Shown here: piece by piece, positions 37,122 through 44,302 of the stretch
Layout: every line of letters begins with the position of its first letter
Numbering within the stretch: the stretch's first letter is position 1
Assembly: GCF_007714205.1 (NCBI RefSeq)
Contig: NZ_VMQU01000036.1
Coordinates: forward strand, 1-44,312
Direction: 5' to 3'
Length of the DNA: 44,312 nt
Source: Mycobacterium helveticum
Lineage (GTDB): Bacteria; Actinomycetota; Actinomycetes; Mycobacteriales; Mycobacteriaceae
The notes under the pieces: generated by a model
What the model saw: only the letters and a program-made list of their open reading frames with translations
Told to the model about the DNA's origin: nothing
Databases searched by the model: none
Position numbers and translations under genes: made by a program

Positions 37122-37421
37122 ATGAGAGGGAAACTTGCCGCTCTGATGCTCGCCGCCCTGGCCGTGGCCGGCGCGCCGGTTAGTCACGCCCAGCCGGGCG
37201 ATGCCGCCTTCGTCCAGCAGCTCAGCAGCGAGGGGATCAACATCAGCGATCCGCCGTCCACGGTGGGCGACGAGGCGCGGATGATCTGCCAGCTCTTGCA
37301 GGACCACTGGACAATCGACACGGTCAAATACTCGGTGAAGTCGTCGTATCCCGACTTCAGTGACGCCCAGGATCGCGAGTTCGCGATTCTCGCCCAGGAG
37401 ACCTTCTGCCCCGACGCCTGA
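37122..37421 (+). CDS. DUF732 secreted protein
   Basis: A 99-residue protein with a signal peptide (MRGKLAALMLAALAVAGAP, cleavage near SHA-QP). A DUF732 domain follows: DAAFVQQLSSEGINISDP, a cysteine in ARMICQLL and another in the closing FAILAQETFCPD that likely form a disulfide. DUF732 proteins are abundant in mycobacteria and also found on their phages; function unknown. The ATG at 37122 begins the signal peptide. Confidence 0.85.
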   Translation: MRGKLAALMLAALAVAGAPVSHAQPGDAAFVQQLSSEGINISDPPSTVGDEARMICQLLQDHWTIDTVKYSVKSSYPDFSDAQDREFAILAQETFCPDA

Positions 37422-37466
37422 GCTGATCCGCAAGTGCGCCAGCGGCGCTCCCCCTACGATGGCGGC

Positions 37467-37829
37467 GTGGCTCTTATCGCGTGCCCTGAGTGCAAGAAGC
37501 AAGTCTCCGACAAGGCGCCCACATGCCCCGCCTGCGGCGTGCCGATCCTGCGGGAGTCCAAGGTTGTCGTCTACGGCTACACCCAGCAGTTCGCGATCAA
37601 CCCCAAGGTGCAGGTGTTCTGGAACGGTGCCCCGGTCGGCTCGGTCAAGAAGGGCGACTGCATCTCGTTCGACATCAAGGCTGACGGCGAGATCTCCTTC
37701 AAGTCTTCGATGCGCAAGGCGTCGCTCCGCGTTCACACAGGGCGAGTGACCAACATCAAGATCTCGTGGGACCGGATTACCGGCAAGATGATCCCGCGGA
37801 TCGTTGACGTGGTGACGCCGGGCGCATAG
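37467..37829 (+). CDS. Zinc-ribbon protein of unknown function
   Basis: A 120-residue protein. Residues 1-27 form a zinc ribbon (CPECKKQVSDKAPTCPACG, two CxxC pairs). The rest is predicted all-beta (KVVVYGYTQQFAINPKVQVFWNGAPVGSVKKGD, SLRVHTGRVTNIKISWD), like a small carbohydrate- or membrane-protein-interaction domain. GTG start at 37467. I do not recognise a characterised relative. It lies between the DUF732 and HNH genes in the att-proximal cargo region. Confidence 0.75.
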   Translation: MALIACPECKKQVSDKAPTCPACGVPILRESKVVVYGYTQQFAINPKVQVFWNGAPVGSVKKGDCISFDIKADGEISFKSSMRKASLRVHTGRVTNIKISWDRITGKMIPRIVDVVTPGA

Positions 37830-37891
37830 CTTCGAGCGATCTCCGCAGATCAGCCCAACCATCTCACTCTGAAAGTCTGCAACGAGATCCA

Positions 37892-38698
37892 ATGAGCCGT
37901 AGGCGCGCACGTTCATCGAGTCGCCCTTCGCACTGCATCTTTTGCGGTGCCCAGCCGCCGCTCAGTGGCGAGCACATCTTCGGCGACTGGCTTCGGAAGC
38001 TCGGCAACACGGGTGAAGGTGTCCGCGAGATCATTCCGGGAGACGGCAGCGAGCCGATTATCCAGCGGGGCGGAATGTTCAGTAAGAAGCTGAAAATTGT
38101 CTGCTCCGCCTGCAACAGCGAGTGGATGAGTCAGCTTGAAGAAGCCGCAAAGCCGCTGCTGGTGCGGATGTTCAGCCTTCCTTTTCTGCCTTATCAACAT
38201 CCGCAGATAGTGCTCGACACCAGCGACCAGGTCGCGTTGGCACGATGGGCATTCAAGACCGTAGTGATCGCAGCCTATGTTGGCCGACGTGAAACCTTTC
38301 CGGCTCCGCACTGCAAGGAGTTCTGCAGCACGAGCAGTCCACCGCAACACGTCCAGATCTGGACAGGTACCGCCTCCGTACCGAACCACCCTATCCACGG
38401 AGAACACCTCGCAGAGGCGCAATTTCAGCCGATGGAGTTAAACACTAGTAGCCCAGACGGATCGACGATCTTCCCAGGCTATAAGTCGCACCTGAGGCTA
38501 TTTAATGTCGTCTTCGTCGTAATGGGTTACGTCGCCGACACCGATATCGCTCGGTTCGATCCGAGCAAGGATCTTCGTCGGATGCTCACTCCGCTATGGC
38601 CGCCCAACCAAGACGATGTTGTGTGGCCTCCTCCTGCAAACGTAGACAAAATCGGGGGGATGTCTGTACTTGAGCAGCTACCAGGGATCAGCGCCTAA
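37892..38698 (+). CDS. HNH-like cysteine-rich protein, possible nuclease
   Basis: A 268-residue protein. The N-terminal part has CIFCG, then LSGEHIFGDWLRKLG, then VCSACNSEWMSQLEEAAKPLL. Two CxxC pairs around a central EH motif are the arrangement of a zinc-supported beta-beta-alpha-metal (HNH-like) nuclease. The C-terminal two thirds (about 100-268) is unrecognised and may sense or bind a partner. ATG at 37892. Its position next to att and a toxin module suggests cargo such as phage defence, but this is inference. Confidence 0.68.
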   Translation: MSRRRARSSSRPSHCIFCGAQPPLSGEHIFGDWLRKLGNTGEGVREIIPGDGSEPIIQRGGMFSKKLKIVCSACNSEWMSQLEEAAKPLLVRMFSLPFLPYQHPQIVLDTSDQVALARWAFKTVVIAAYVGRRETFPAPHCKEFCSTSSPPQHVQIWTGTASVPNHPIHGEHLAEAQFQPMELNTSSPDGSTIFPGYKSHLRLFNVVFVVMGYVADTDIARFDPSKDLRRMLTPLWPPNQDDVVWPPPANVDKIGGMSVLEQLPGISA

Positions 38699-38915
38699 AC
38701 GGTCAGCGGCGGCCAGCAACTCGGCGGCCAGCTTGCGCGCCCTGTCGGCGTCGAGGTCCTCGGCCTGGACGTAAACACTGACCGGCCACCGCGTGCAGCC
38801 GTCGGGGGTGATGTCCACGTAAGGTACGGAGCCAGATGTACCGGCTCAGGTAGTGGTCGTGTATCGCGACGAGGCCGCCGTCGCTGGAGGGCATGAAGGC
38901 CAGCTCGTCGAACAT
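38678..38915 (-). pseudogene. Frameshifted small gene
   Basis: From ATG 38915 the frame reads MFDELAFMPSSDGGLVAIHDHYLS. After about 38840 a different frame continues as VPYVDITPDGCTRWPVSVYVQAEDLDADRARKLAAELLAAADRLGADPW and stops at 38678. Joined, they give a protein of about 79 residues of a type seen in actinobacteria and their phages (RWPVSVYV...ARKLAAELL). One base is gained or lost in between, so it is a broken gene or a sequence error. The 3' end overlaps the convergent HNH-like gene. Confidence 0.55.
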
Positions 38916-38965
38916 GCCGGCGACGCTAACGCCAAAACTGTTGCCGCGCAACGCAGTAAATGCCC

Positions 38966-39008
38966 AGGGTCAGTGCATTGCACATTAGATGTGCAATGCA
39001 CTGACCCT
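38966..39008. terminator. Perfect 20-bp inverted repeat with 3-base loop
   Basis: Arms 38966-38985 and 38989-39008 are exact reverse complements around TAG. The right arm reaches the large-terminase stop codon (39007-39009). Transcribed from either strand it forms a very stable hairpin, so a terminator for the packaging operon is likely. No T-tract follows. It could also be a protein-binding site. Confidence 0.6.
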
Positions 39009-40635
39009 AATACAGCCGTCGGGGCGCGCCGCCACCCTTCGGCTTGGCCCCGTCAGCGATTGCGTCGAGTCGCGCCTGCCAGGACAGATTGCCCGCCATA
39101 CAAGCGTCAAACTTGTTGATCTGCTGCCCATTCAACTTGCACAGCATCCAGAGCGGCTGACCCTCGTCATCGGTGATCTTCAGGTCTTTGCGGCCGGCGT
39201 GCCCGATGTGGCGCACCAGGTCGTCACGGTTGCCCTCCGTCCCGACGAACCGGATCGCTTCGCCGTCGATGGCTTCCTTGTACGCGCGAGCCATGTCCGC
39301 CGCCTGCCGCTGCCGCCCCGTGAACCACTCGACAACCTGATCGGGCCACTTGCCGGCCCACCGCGCCACCACCTCGGTCCAATACGGCGGATCGCAGTAG
39401 GCGCGCCACACCTGATAATCCTTGAACACCTGGTGCATCACGCCGTCAACATCAGCCTCGTCTACCTCCCACCCGGCAGCATCCTCGGGTCGCTCCCAGA
39501 GCGCGGCGATCTGCTGATAGCCAGTCGAGATGTCCGTGATCACGATGGCGGTGGCGTCCTTATAGCGGGCGCCGTCGAAGCCGACCGTAACGAAAGCGCC
39601 CTTCGGAATGACTTCGTCCAACACCAGGTCTCGCACCCTCGCCATGTCGTACGCGCCGGAATTGCTTTTGCGCCAACGGTTTAGGTGTACCCGCTCAAGG
39701 TACGACAGGTCCGCGCCGACGCGGAAGAATTCCCGTGCCGCACGCTCGAACTGGCCGACGCCCCACTCGCCCACAGCGGGGCCGGTCGCCTCGGCCACGG
39801 CGGCGACGATCTGCTCAACCGTCGACAGATCGGGATGTTTGTCCACATCAGCCCAGCGGGCGAAGAAGAACAACCCCGAGTTCGGCGCACGGCCGTCAGC
39901 GATCTGCTCCGCCTCCAGGCGCACATCCTCCTCGACGCTGCCCTGCCCCGGTGCCCCCGCCGTGGAAGTGTAAAGCGCCCATGGCGATTCGAGCTGCCGC
40001 TTAGGTAGGTTCTGGAGCATCGTCTCGACGGCGGCGCGGTCCCTCGGCAACGTCAAGCGGTGAGGCTCATCGAAGTGCTGGAAGGTGTTTCTCGCCCCGT
40101 CCCGAGAGTTCGGCGAGTTCGACACTGGCACAGCCATTCCGTCTAAGCCGCGCCGGGCGATACGATCCAAGTTCGGGTCGAAAAGGTGTGCATCCGGGCA
40201 CTGCTCGCAGATGTAGCGCAGCACCCCGTAGGCCAGCTCCTCGGACTGCTCCTCAGCAGTCGCCATCATCGGAATGTACGGACTTTTCACTGGCCGACCA
40301 CGACGCAGAGAGCCGTCGGGCTCAAAACCGTTGAACCGTACCGGGCCTTCGGGGTGGAGCTCGCAGAACGCGATCCAGGCCGCCAACTCCGTCTTGGCGA
40401 CACCCTTGCGGAGTTCCACAGCGCAGCGGTCGAATACGCGCTGGCCTTCCTTCGGATGCCCCTGCGGATAGATCTCATAGAACCGTCGGATCAGCATCTG
40501 CTTTTCCCGGTCCAGGCGCGCCGGCTGGTCGTGCAGCGAGCCTGGCCCGAACACGGCGCGGGCCTCGATGAATTCAACAACGTGGTCGCCGAGAGTCGGG
40601 TAGCCGGCGGGGTCGGGAACATACAGAGTCGACAT
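39007..40635 (-). CDS. Terminase large subunit
   Basis: A 542-residue phage DNA-packaging motor and nuclease. The ATPase domain has an unusual Walker A near residue 78 (LRKGVAKTELAAW), the Walker B acid pair in FQHFDEPHRLTL near 188, and a coupling-type segment ALYTSTAGAPGQG. The RNase H-like nuclease starts at FVTVGFDGARYKDATAIVI near residue 353, with later acidic residues in AYCDPPYW and NKFDACMAGN. The ATG at 40635 shares one base with the upstream stop codon (TGATG). It is the last gene of the minus-strand module, and no portal or capsid gene follows. Confidence 0.9.
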   Translation of the reverse strand: MSTLYVPDPAGYPTLGDHVVEFIEARAVFGPGSLHDQPARLDREKQMLIRRFYEIYPQGHPKEGQRVFDRCAVELRKGVAKTELAAWIAFCELHPEGPVRFNGFEPDGSLRRGRPVKSPYIPMMATAEEQSEELAYGVLRYICEQCPDAHLFDPNLDRIARRGLDGMAVPVSNSPNSRDGARNTFQHFDEPHRLTLPRDRAAVETMLQNLPKRQLESPWALYTSTAGAPGQGSVEEDVRLEAEQIADGRAPNSGLFFFARWADVDKHPDLSTVEQIVAAVAEATGPAVGEWGVGQFERAAREFFRVGADLSYLERVHLNRWRKSNSGAYDMARVRDLVLDEVIPKGAFVTVGFDGARYKDATAIVITDISTGYQQIAALWERPEDAAGWEVDEADVDGVMHQVFKDYQVWRAYCDPPYWTEVVARWAGKWPDQVVEWFTGRQRQAADMARAYKEAIDGEAIRFVGTEGNRDDLVRHIGHAGRKDLKITDDEGQPLWMLCKLNGQQINKFDACMAGNLSWQARLDAIADGAKPKGGGAPRRLY

Positions 40636-41033
40636 CAGTTGCCGGCCAGAAGCGGCTTGTTCCCGGCGGCCTCCCAGCCCTCGCGGGTGAAATACGTTGC
40701 GCCGCAGCCCTGCGACGTGGGCTCGATTTCGTCGTTCGGATGCAGCAGCACGACGTCGCCGCAGTCGCCGAGCCAGTCGACCCCGGCGGCCTCGGCAGCG
40801 AACGTCTGATAGCCGCGCAGAGCCCACACCGGCACCAGTGCGGGGTGGGCGGACTGCATCAGGCGGTACATCTTCCCGTGAAAGTGGAGGGCAAGGCGCC
40901 CCTCTTCGTCGCGCACCGGATCCTCGGGCAGGCCGGCCCACCGTGTCTTTTCCTTCGCGCGGTACTCGCGGACGATCTCGTAGGCGCCGGGGATCATCGC
41001 CCGCTGGCCGCCGCCGGCCGCCGTGCGGTCCAT
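40635..41033 (-). CDS. Phage-like protein of unknown function
   Basis: A 132-residue protein between the terminase subunit genes. It begins MDRTAAGGGQRAMIPGAYEIVREYRAKEKTRWAGLP, then LALHFHGKMYRLMQSAHPALVPVWALRGYQTFAAEAAGVDWLGDCGDVVLLHPNDEIEP, and ends GATYFTREGWEAAGNKPLLAGN. No motif is recognised. The start at 41033 lies 4 bases after the upstream stop, and its own stop overlaps the large-terminase start, so translation is coupled and a packaging role is plausible. Confidence 0.72.
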   Translation of the reverse strand: MDRTAAGGGQRAMIPGAYEIVREYRAKEKTRWAGLPEDPVRDEEGRLALHFHGKMYRLMQSAHPALVPVWALRGYQTFAAEAAGVDWLGDCGDVVLLHPNDEIEPTSQGCGATYFTREGWEAAGNKPLLAGN

Positions 41034-41037
41034 CCGT

Positions 41038-41391
41038 CTAGCCACGGCCGCGCTCCTGCCGCGCGGCCCAAGACGCTTTGCCGGCGCGGCTCTTGACCGG
41101 GTCGACACCCTTCTCGGTCTTGGCCTCCATCTGGATTCCCGTCAGGCATCGCGCGATCACAAGGGTCAGGTGGCGAGCCTCGGGCAGCATCGGCGACGGC
41201 TTCACCATCCGGGCCTTCTCGTCGTAGAAGGTCGATCCATGCTTGGCGATCATCTTCTCCAGCTCGGCCAACCGATCACTCGCCCACGCGGCACGGGCCA
41301 GTAACTCTGTCTCGCGCGAATCAGGCACCAGTCCTTCATTCTTCAGATCCTCTAACACGCGCTCGGTGAGCGCCTCACCTGCTGTTTTCAT
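41038..41391 (-). CDS. Terminase small subunit-like protein (P27 type)
   Basis: A 117-residue protein. TERVLEDLKNEGLVPDSRETELLARAAWASDRLAELEKMIAKHGSTF, then KPSPMLPEARHLTLVIARCLTGI, follows the layout of P27-like small terminases: helical, acidic, with a conserved P-x-x-x-E-x-R-x-x segment. It would recognise phage DNA ends (cos or pac). The ATG at 41391 follows AGGAAGG. It sits two genes before the large terminase on the same strand. Confidence 0.72.
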   Translation of the reverse strand: MKTAGEALTERVLEDLKNEGLVPDSRETELLARAAWASDRLAELEKMIAKHGSTFYDEKARMVKPSPMLPEARHLTLVIARCLTGIQMEAKTEKGVDPVKSRAGKASWAARQERGRG

Positions 41392-41586
41392 GCTCAAACT
41401 ACCTTCCTGGGGCGTATTTCCTAGTACGCTTTCCGTTCGGACAGACGGCATTCCGCTGTCCTGGCCGGGCGACGCGAGGGTGCCGGGGTGCCTTCCCCAC
41501 GGTGGGGTGGTGACCTGCGGCGATGGTCGATCAGTGTCGCCGGGTGCAGCGGCTCGAAGTGTTCCTACTCAGATGTGACGCAGTCA

Positions 41587-41907
41587 TTACTCGTTGCCGG
41601 CGTTGGGTTTTAGTCCGATCCATATGGTGCGCGGCATCTGTTGTTGCTGCTTGTTCGGCTTGGGTGTGGGCGTCGCGCGTCGCGGGATCGGCTTCTCGAC
41701 GGCGATGCTTGTTCGATGCCCTTGTGCTGCATTTCCGTCGGCTGATGCCTTTTTGAGATGGCATGGTTCGCAGGATGATTGCAAATTTTTCAGGGTATCC
41801 TCGGACCCGGCTTGTATGTGGTCGGCGATGATCGCTATGTGGCGGCAGATGTTCGGGTAGCGAAGCTGGCAGCGGTAGCGATCACGTTTTAAGCAGTTGG
41901 CCCGCAA
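41587..41907 (-). CDS. HNH endonuclease of the packaging module
   Basis: A 106-residue HNH nuclease: CLKRDRYRCQLRYPNICRHIAIIADHIQAGSEDTLKNLQSSCEPCHLKKASADG. The paired cysteines, the ADHI histidine, the Asn of NLQ and the CxxCH motif are in place. Small HNH proteins next to terminase genes are needed for DNA cleavage in many cos phages. The only fitting start is TTG at 41907. The tail (after about residue 65) is basic and low-complexity. 195 bases separate it from the small-terminase start. Confidence 0.85.
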   Translation of the reverse strand: MRANCLKRDRYRCQLRYPNICRHIAIIADHIQAGSEDTLKNLQSSCEPCHLKKASADGNAAQGHRTSIAVEKPIPRRATPTPKPNKQQQQMPRTIWIGLKPNAGNE

Positions 41908-42270
41908 CGTCTGTCACGCTGCGGTGCCGGTTCTGTTGGCACCGGATGGCCGTAAGCCTTTACGGTCCCATGCTTTTCGGCGATGGTCTTCACATCCTCG
42001 GCCGCCGTCGTACACAAGGGCATGACATCCGTTGTGGCCGCAGATCTTGGGTGCTCTGGGCAATTTGCTCCTATCTTCATGTTTGGCAGGGTGTCAGCCC
42101 CGGCTCGACACAGCGAAGAGCCGAGCCGGGGCTGACTATTTGTCGCGCGCTGCTGGTCGCTTTCGGCGATCCCGATGAAAACCGAAAGCGGCGCGCTCGA
42201 CGCCTACGGGCGGCCTTGGCGATACGGAGACCGGGCATCGCTGTCGGCTGCCTTGCAGGAGTCCACCTGG
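41908..42270. other. Gap with a strong hairpin
   Basis: 363 bases without a convincing gene. A 63-codon minus-strand frame (41889-42080) overlaps the HNH gene, lacks a ribosome-binding site and resembles nothing known. The main feature is an exact 15-bp inverted repeat (42093-42107 with 42122-42136) around a 14-base loop, followed on the plus strand by TATTTG. Confidence 0.6.
42093..42141 (+). terminator. 15-bp stem hairpin, probable terminator
   Basis: GTCAGCCCCGGCTCG pairs exactly with CGAGCCGGGGCTGAC, with TATTT right after the stem on the plus strand. This looks like a terminator for plus-strand transcription, though flanking genes are on the minus strand, where no T-tract follows. Confidence 0.45.
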
Positions 42271-43001
42271 TTAGCCTGCGTCGGGATCGTAGGTGCCGCG
42301 TGGCAATTGAACGCCGAGTATGGCTGACGACGTGCGATGCTCCTTTCCGATTGCCCGCCGCAGGTGCTGGCCGTTCACTGTGATGATCGACTGGCCTTGC
42401 TGCGCTGTCGCGAGTTTCTTTGCAGCAGAAACGTAGTCGGGGGCGCGTTCGCGTATCGCCGGTTCGAGAACTTCCGCCGGTACGTCGTCGGGTAGCAGGT
42501 GTGGAAGCTCGGCAACTAATATGCCTACGTCCTGATCGGATGCGTCGCGGAGAATCTTGGCGGCTGCTTGACCTTTCCAGCCGTCCTCGACCTTCGCGAG
42601 GTCGCCTCGTGCGCGCTCGATGGCGCGCTGTTGGCGGATTTCACCTGCGGTGTCGAGCGGGGCGTCAGGGCGCGGCGCTCGTTCTCGACGTGTCGGGCCA
42701 GCTCGGCCACGCGCTGCCCGACTTCGGTTTCGGCGTCGATGGCCTGCTTCCAAATCGGTTCCGTTTCGAAGGCTTTGAGCAGCGGGGCGACCACCTCGCC
42801 GCGCGCGTCGTCGGAGTATTTGCGCCCGATCTCGCGGACGTGCTTCAGGTGCTCGCCGTATGCCTTGTTGGTCGCCGCCTGGATTTCGGCTGCACGGGAA
42901 ACAACGGTGGTGGCCTTCGGGTGCGCTGTGACCGCGACGTGAACTGGCGCCGCGTTGGGGTCCGGCCCGGAGCCGTGGTTGTCGGCGGCGAGGATCCCCA
43001 T
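42271..43001 (-). pseudogene. Frameshifted phage-type gene
   Basis: From ATG 43001 the frame reads MGILAADNHGSGPDPNAAP, then a helical region up to VGQRVAELARHVENERRA. Near 42675 sensible coding moves to another frame: PDAPLDTAGEIRQQRAIERARGDLAKVEDG, then ILVAELPHLLPDDVPAEVLEPAIRERAPDYV, ending GVQLPRGTYDPDAG at 42271. The joined product would be about 240 residues. A -1 shift is needed. No slippery heptamer is visible at the junction, and the first frame stays open 50 codons further, so a one-base deletion or sequencing error is more likely than programmed frameshifting. The start shares one base with the upstream stop codon. Function unknown. Confidence 0.6.
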
Positions 43002-43390
43002 CAGAGGGCCTTCCCGTAGGCGCCCATCGACGGGTCGTCGCCGCCGTCAGCGCGCGTTACGAGCGGCTCAGGAGCGCCGATGGTGTCACCGAGGGTGCCG
43101 TCGGGGATTGAGCCGGTGGCCGGTGAGCCGCTTGGGGCGACGCGGGCGCCGCCGGCACCCTGGTCGGCACCGATCATCCCGGCGGCGGCTTGCGCCGCCC
43201 GGAAGGCGTCTTGGAGGCCGGCGCGCTCGGCTGCGGTGCCGACGCCGCCCTGATCGGTGACCTGCGAGGTATCGCCATTGAATTGGCCTGTGCGGCGCGG
43301 CTGCTCGGCGAGTCCGCCGTCAACATCGTTGGCCTTGGGGCCGAGATCGGCCGGAGGGCCGAGGATCCCGCGATTACGGTTGATGGTCAT
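43001..43390 (-). CDS. Phage-type protein, Gly/Ala-rich
   Basis: A 129-residue acidic, low-complexity protein starting MTINRNRGILGPPADLGPKANDVDGG. It has one helical stretch, AAERAGLQDAFRAAQAAAGMIGA, and a disordered tail rich in Gly, Pro and Asp. The ATG at 43390 has a strong AGAGGAG site. It is coupled to the next, frameshifted gene (TGATG). No family recognised; its place in the minus-strand module suggests a virion- or packaging-related role. Confidence 0.7.
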   Translation of the reverse strand: MTINRNRGILGPPADLGPKANDVDGGLAEQPRRTGQFNGDTSQVTDQGGVGTAAERAGLQDAFRAAQAAAGMIGADQGAGGARVAPSGSPATGSIPDGTLGDTIGAPEPLVTRADGGDDPSMGAYGKAL

Positions 43391-43527
43391 GCTTGTATCT
43401 CCTCTAATTGATGGTCCCGACGGTTGCCGCCGTGACCCCTTACCCGGCTTGCTGACGCCGGACGTGTGCGGTGTTGCGCTGTTGCGATTCGATTCGGCTT
43501 CGATGGGCTCGAAGCACCCGAAGTTCA

Positions 43528-43851
43528 TTACGGACTCTGGCGATGAACCGCCTCGGGCAGCTTGGTCTCCTCGATCCACCGGGCAACCGATTCGATGGCG
43601 CCGGCGTAGTCGAGCGCCGGGCGTTCATAGGTCACGATCGGCACGTGCTCAACGAGTTCGGCTCGATGCACGCGGTAGAAGTAGCCGCCTCGGTCGGCGA
43701 GCCCTTGTGTTTCCCAACGCTTCACGAGTTGCTTACGCCAGTGTTTCGAGGAGCCGGGGAAGATTGCTCGGAACACGGCGCGGCTGATAATGCCATCGGG
43801 CCAGGGGATCTCGGCCAAGACGTAGGCCGCCGTTTCACGGCTAGTCAACAT
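43528..43851 (-). CDS. Putative winged-helix-like phage protein
   Basis: A 107-residue protein. MLTSRETAAYVLAEIPWPDGIISRAVFRAIFPGSSKHWRKQLVKRWETQGLADRGGYFYRVHRAELVEHV has the rhythm of a helix-turn-helix with a C-terminal wing and many basic residues, suggesting DNA binding. The rest is acidic. The ATG at 43851 overlaps the end of the NUMOD4 gene by 7 bases. No firm family assignment. Confidence 0.65.
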   Translation of the reverse strand: MLTSRETAAYVLAEIPWPDGIISRAVFRAIFPGSSKHWRKQLVKRWETQGLADRGGYFYRVHRAELVEHVPIVTYERPALDYAGAIESVARWIEETKLPEAVHRQSP

Positions 43852-44123
43852 GCCTGCCCCCAAGCAGCGCGATAGAGCGAATCGATCGAGCGGGTGTATG
43901 CGCGCCCGTCGCACATCAGGGTTATGACGGGACATCCTTTCGTCGTCGACGCCTTGCGGATCCGCTCCCTGACCCGCATAGGCGTACCGTCGCGCCGGAT
44001 CGCCGTGCGGCCAATGGTCTTCACTCGCCGGTAATTCGAGATCTCGTAAATGCCTTCGAGCCCGACAACGTCGCGCCACTGCTCGCCGTGGAGATCCTCG
44101 ACGGGATCCAGTGCTGTCGTCAT
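43845..44123 (-). CDS. NUMOD4-domain protein
   Basis: A 92-residue protein. EQWRDVVGLEGIYEISNYRRVKTIGRTAIRRDG is a clear NUMOD4 motif, the DNA-binding module usually found N-terminal to HNH homing endonucleases. A beta strand and helix follow (CPVITLMCDGRAYTRSIDSLYRAAWGQ), which resembles the start of the HNH region, but the protein ends before any catalytic histidines. It may be a truncated homing enzyme or a stand-alone DNA binder. ATG at 44123 with AGGAG upstream; ATG 44156 is also possible. The last 189 bases of the window hold no gene. Confidence 0.75.
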   Translation of the reverse strand: MTTALDPVEDLHGEQWRDVVGLEGIYEISNYRRVKTIGRTAIRRDGTPMRVRERIRKASTTKGCPVITLMCDGRAYTRSIDSLYRAAWGQAC

Positions 44124-44271
44124 GGCTCGTCGTCTCCTGCTGGATTCAGCGTTCATCGGGGGTCGTTCCTTCCGCTGGGCCATCGGGGTGGGGTGGCCGT
44201 GGTCCGATCGCCATCGGGCACGTGGTTGATCTAGGCCGAAGTTGCGACGGGTTCCCGCGCGGAATTGAGGT

Positions 44272-44302
44272 GTGACCTGAGGATACTGGTTGATCAGGTC
44301 AC
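44272..44302. promoter_or_regulatory. 9-bp inverted repeat near the right edge
   Basis: GTGACCTGA (44272-44280) and TCAGGTCAC (44294-44302) are exact reverse complements 13 bases apart. It lies upstream of the minus-strand phage module and could be an operator. Confidence 0.4.

Noticed and set aside
41889..42080. 63-codon minus-strand frame upstream of the HNH gene
   Set aside because: No ribosome-binding site, no family resemblance, overlaps the HNH gene; left as unannotated.
41946..42383. 145-codon plus-strand frame in the phage module
   Set aside because: Crosses the hairpin and runs antisense to the frameshifted gene; no motif.
42525..42675. Programmed ribosomal frameshift in the split phage gene
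   Set aside because: No slippery heptamer at the junction and the first frame remains open 50 codons beyond it; a mutation or error is simpler.
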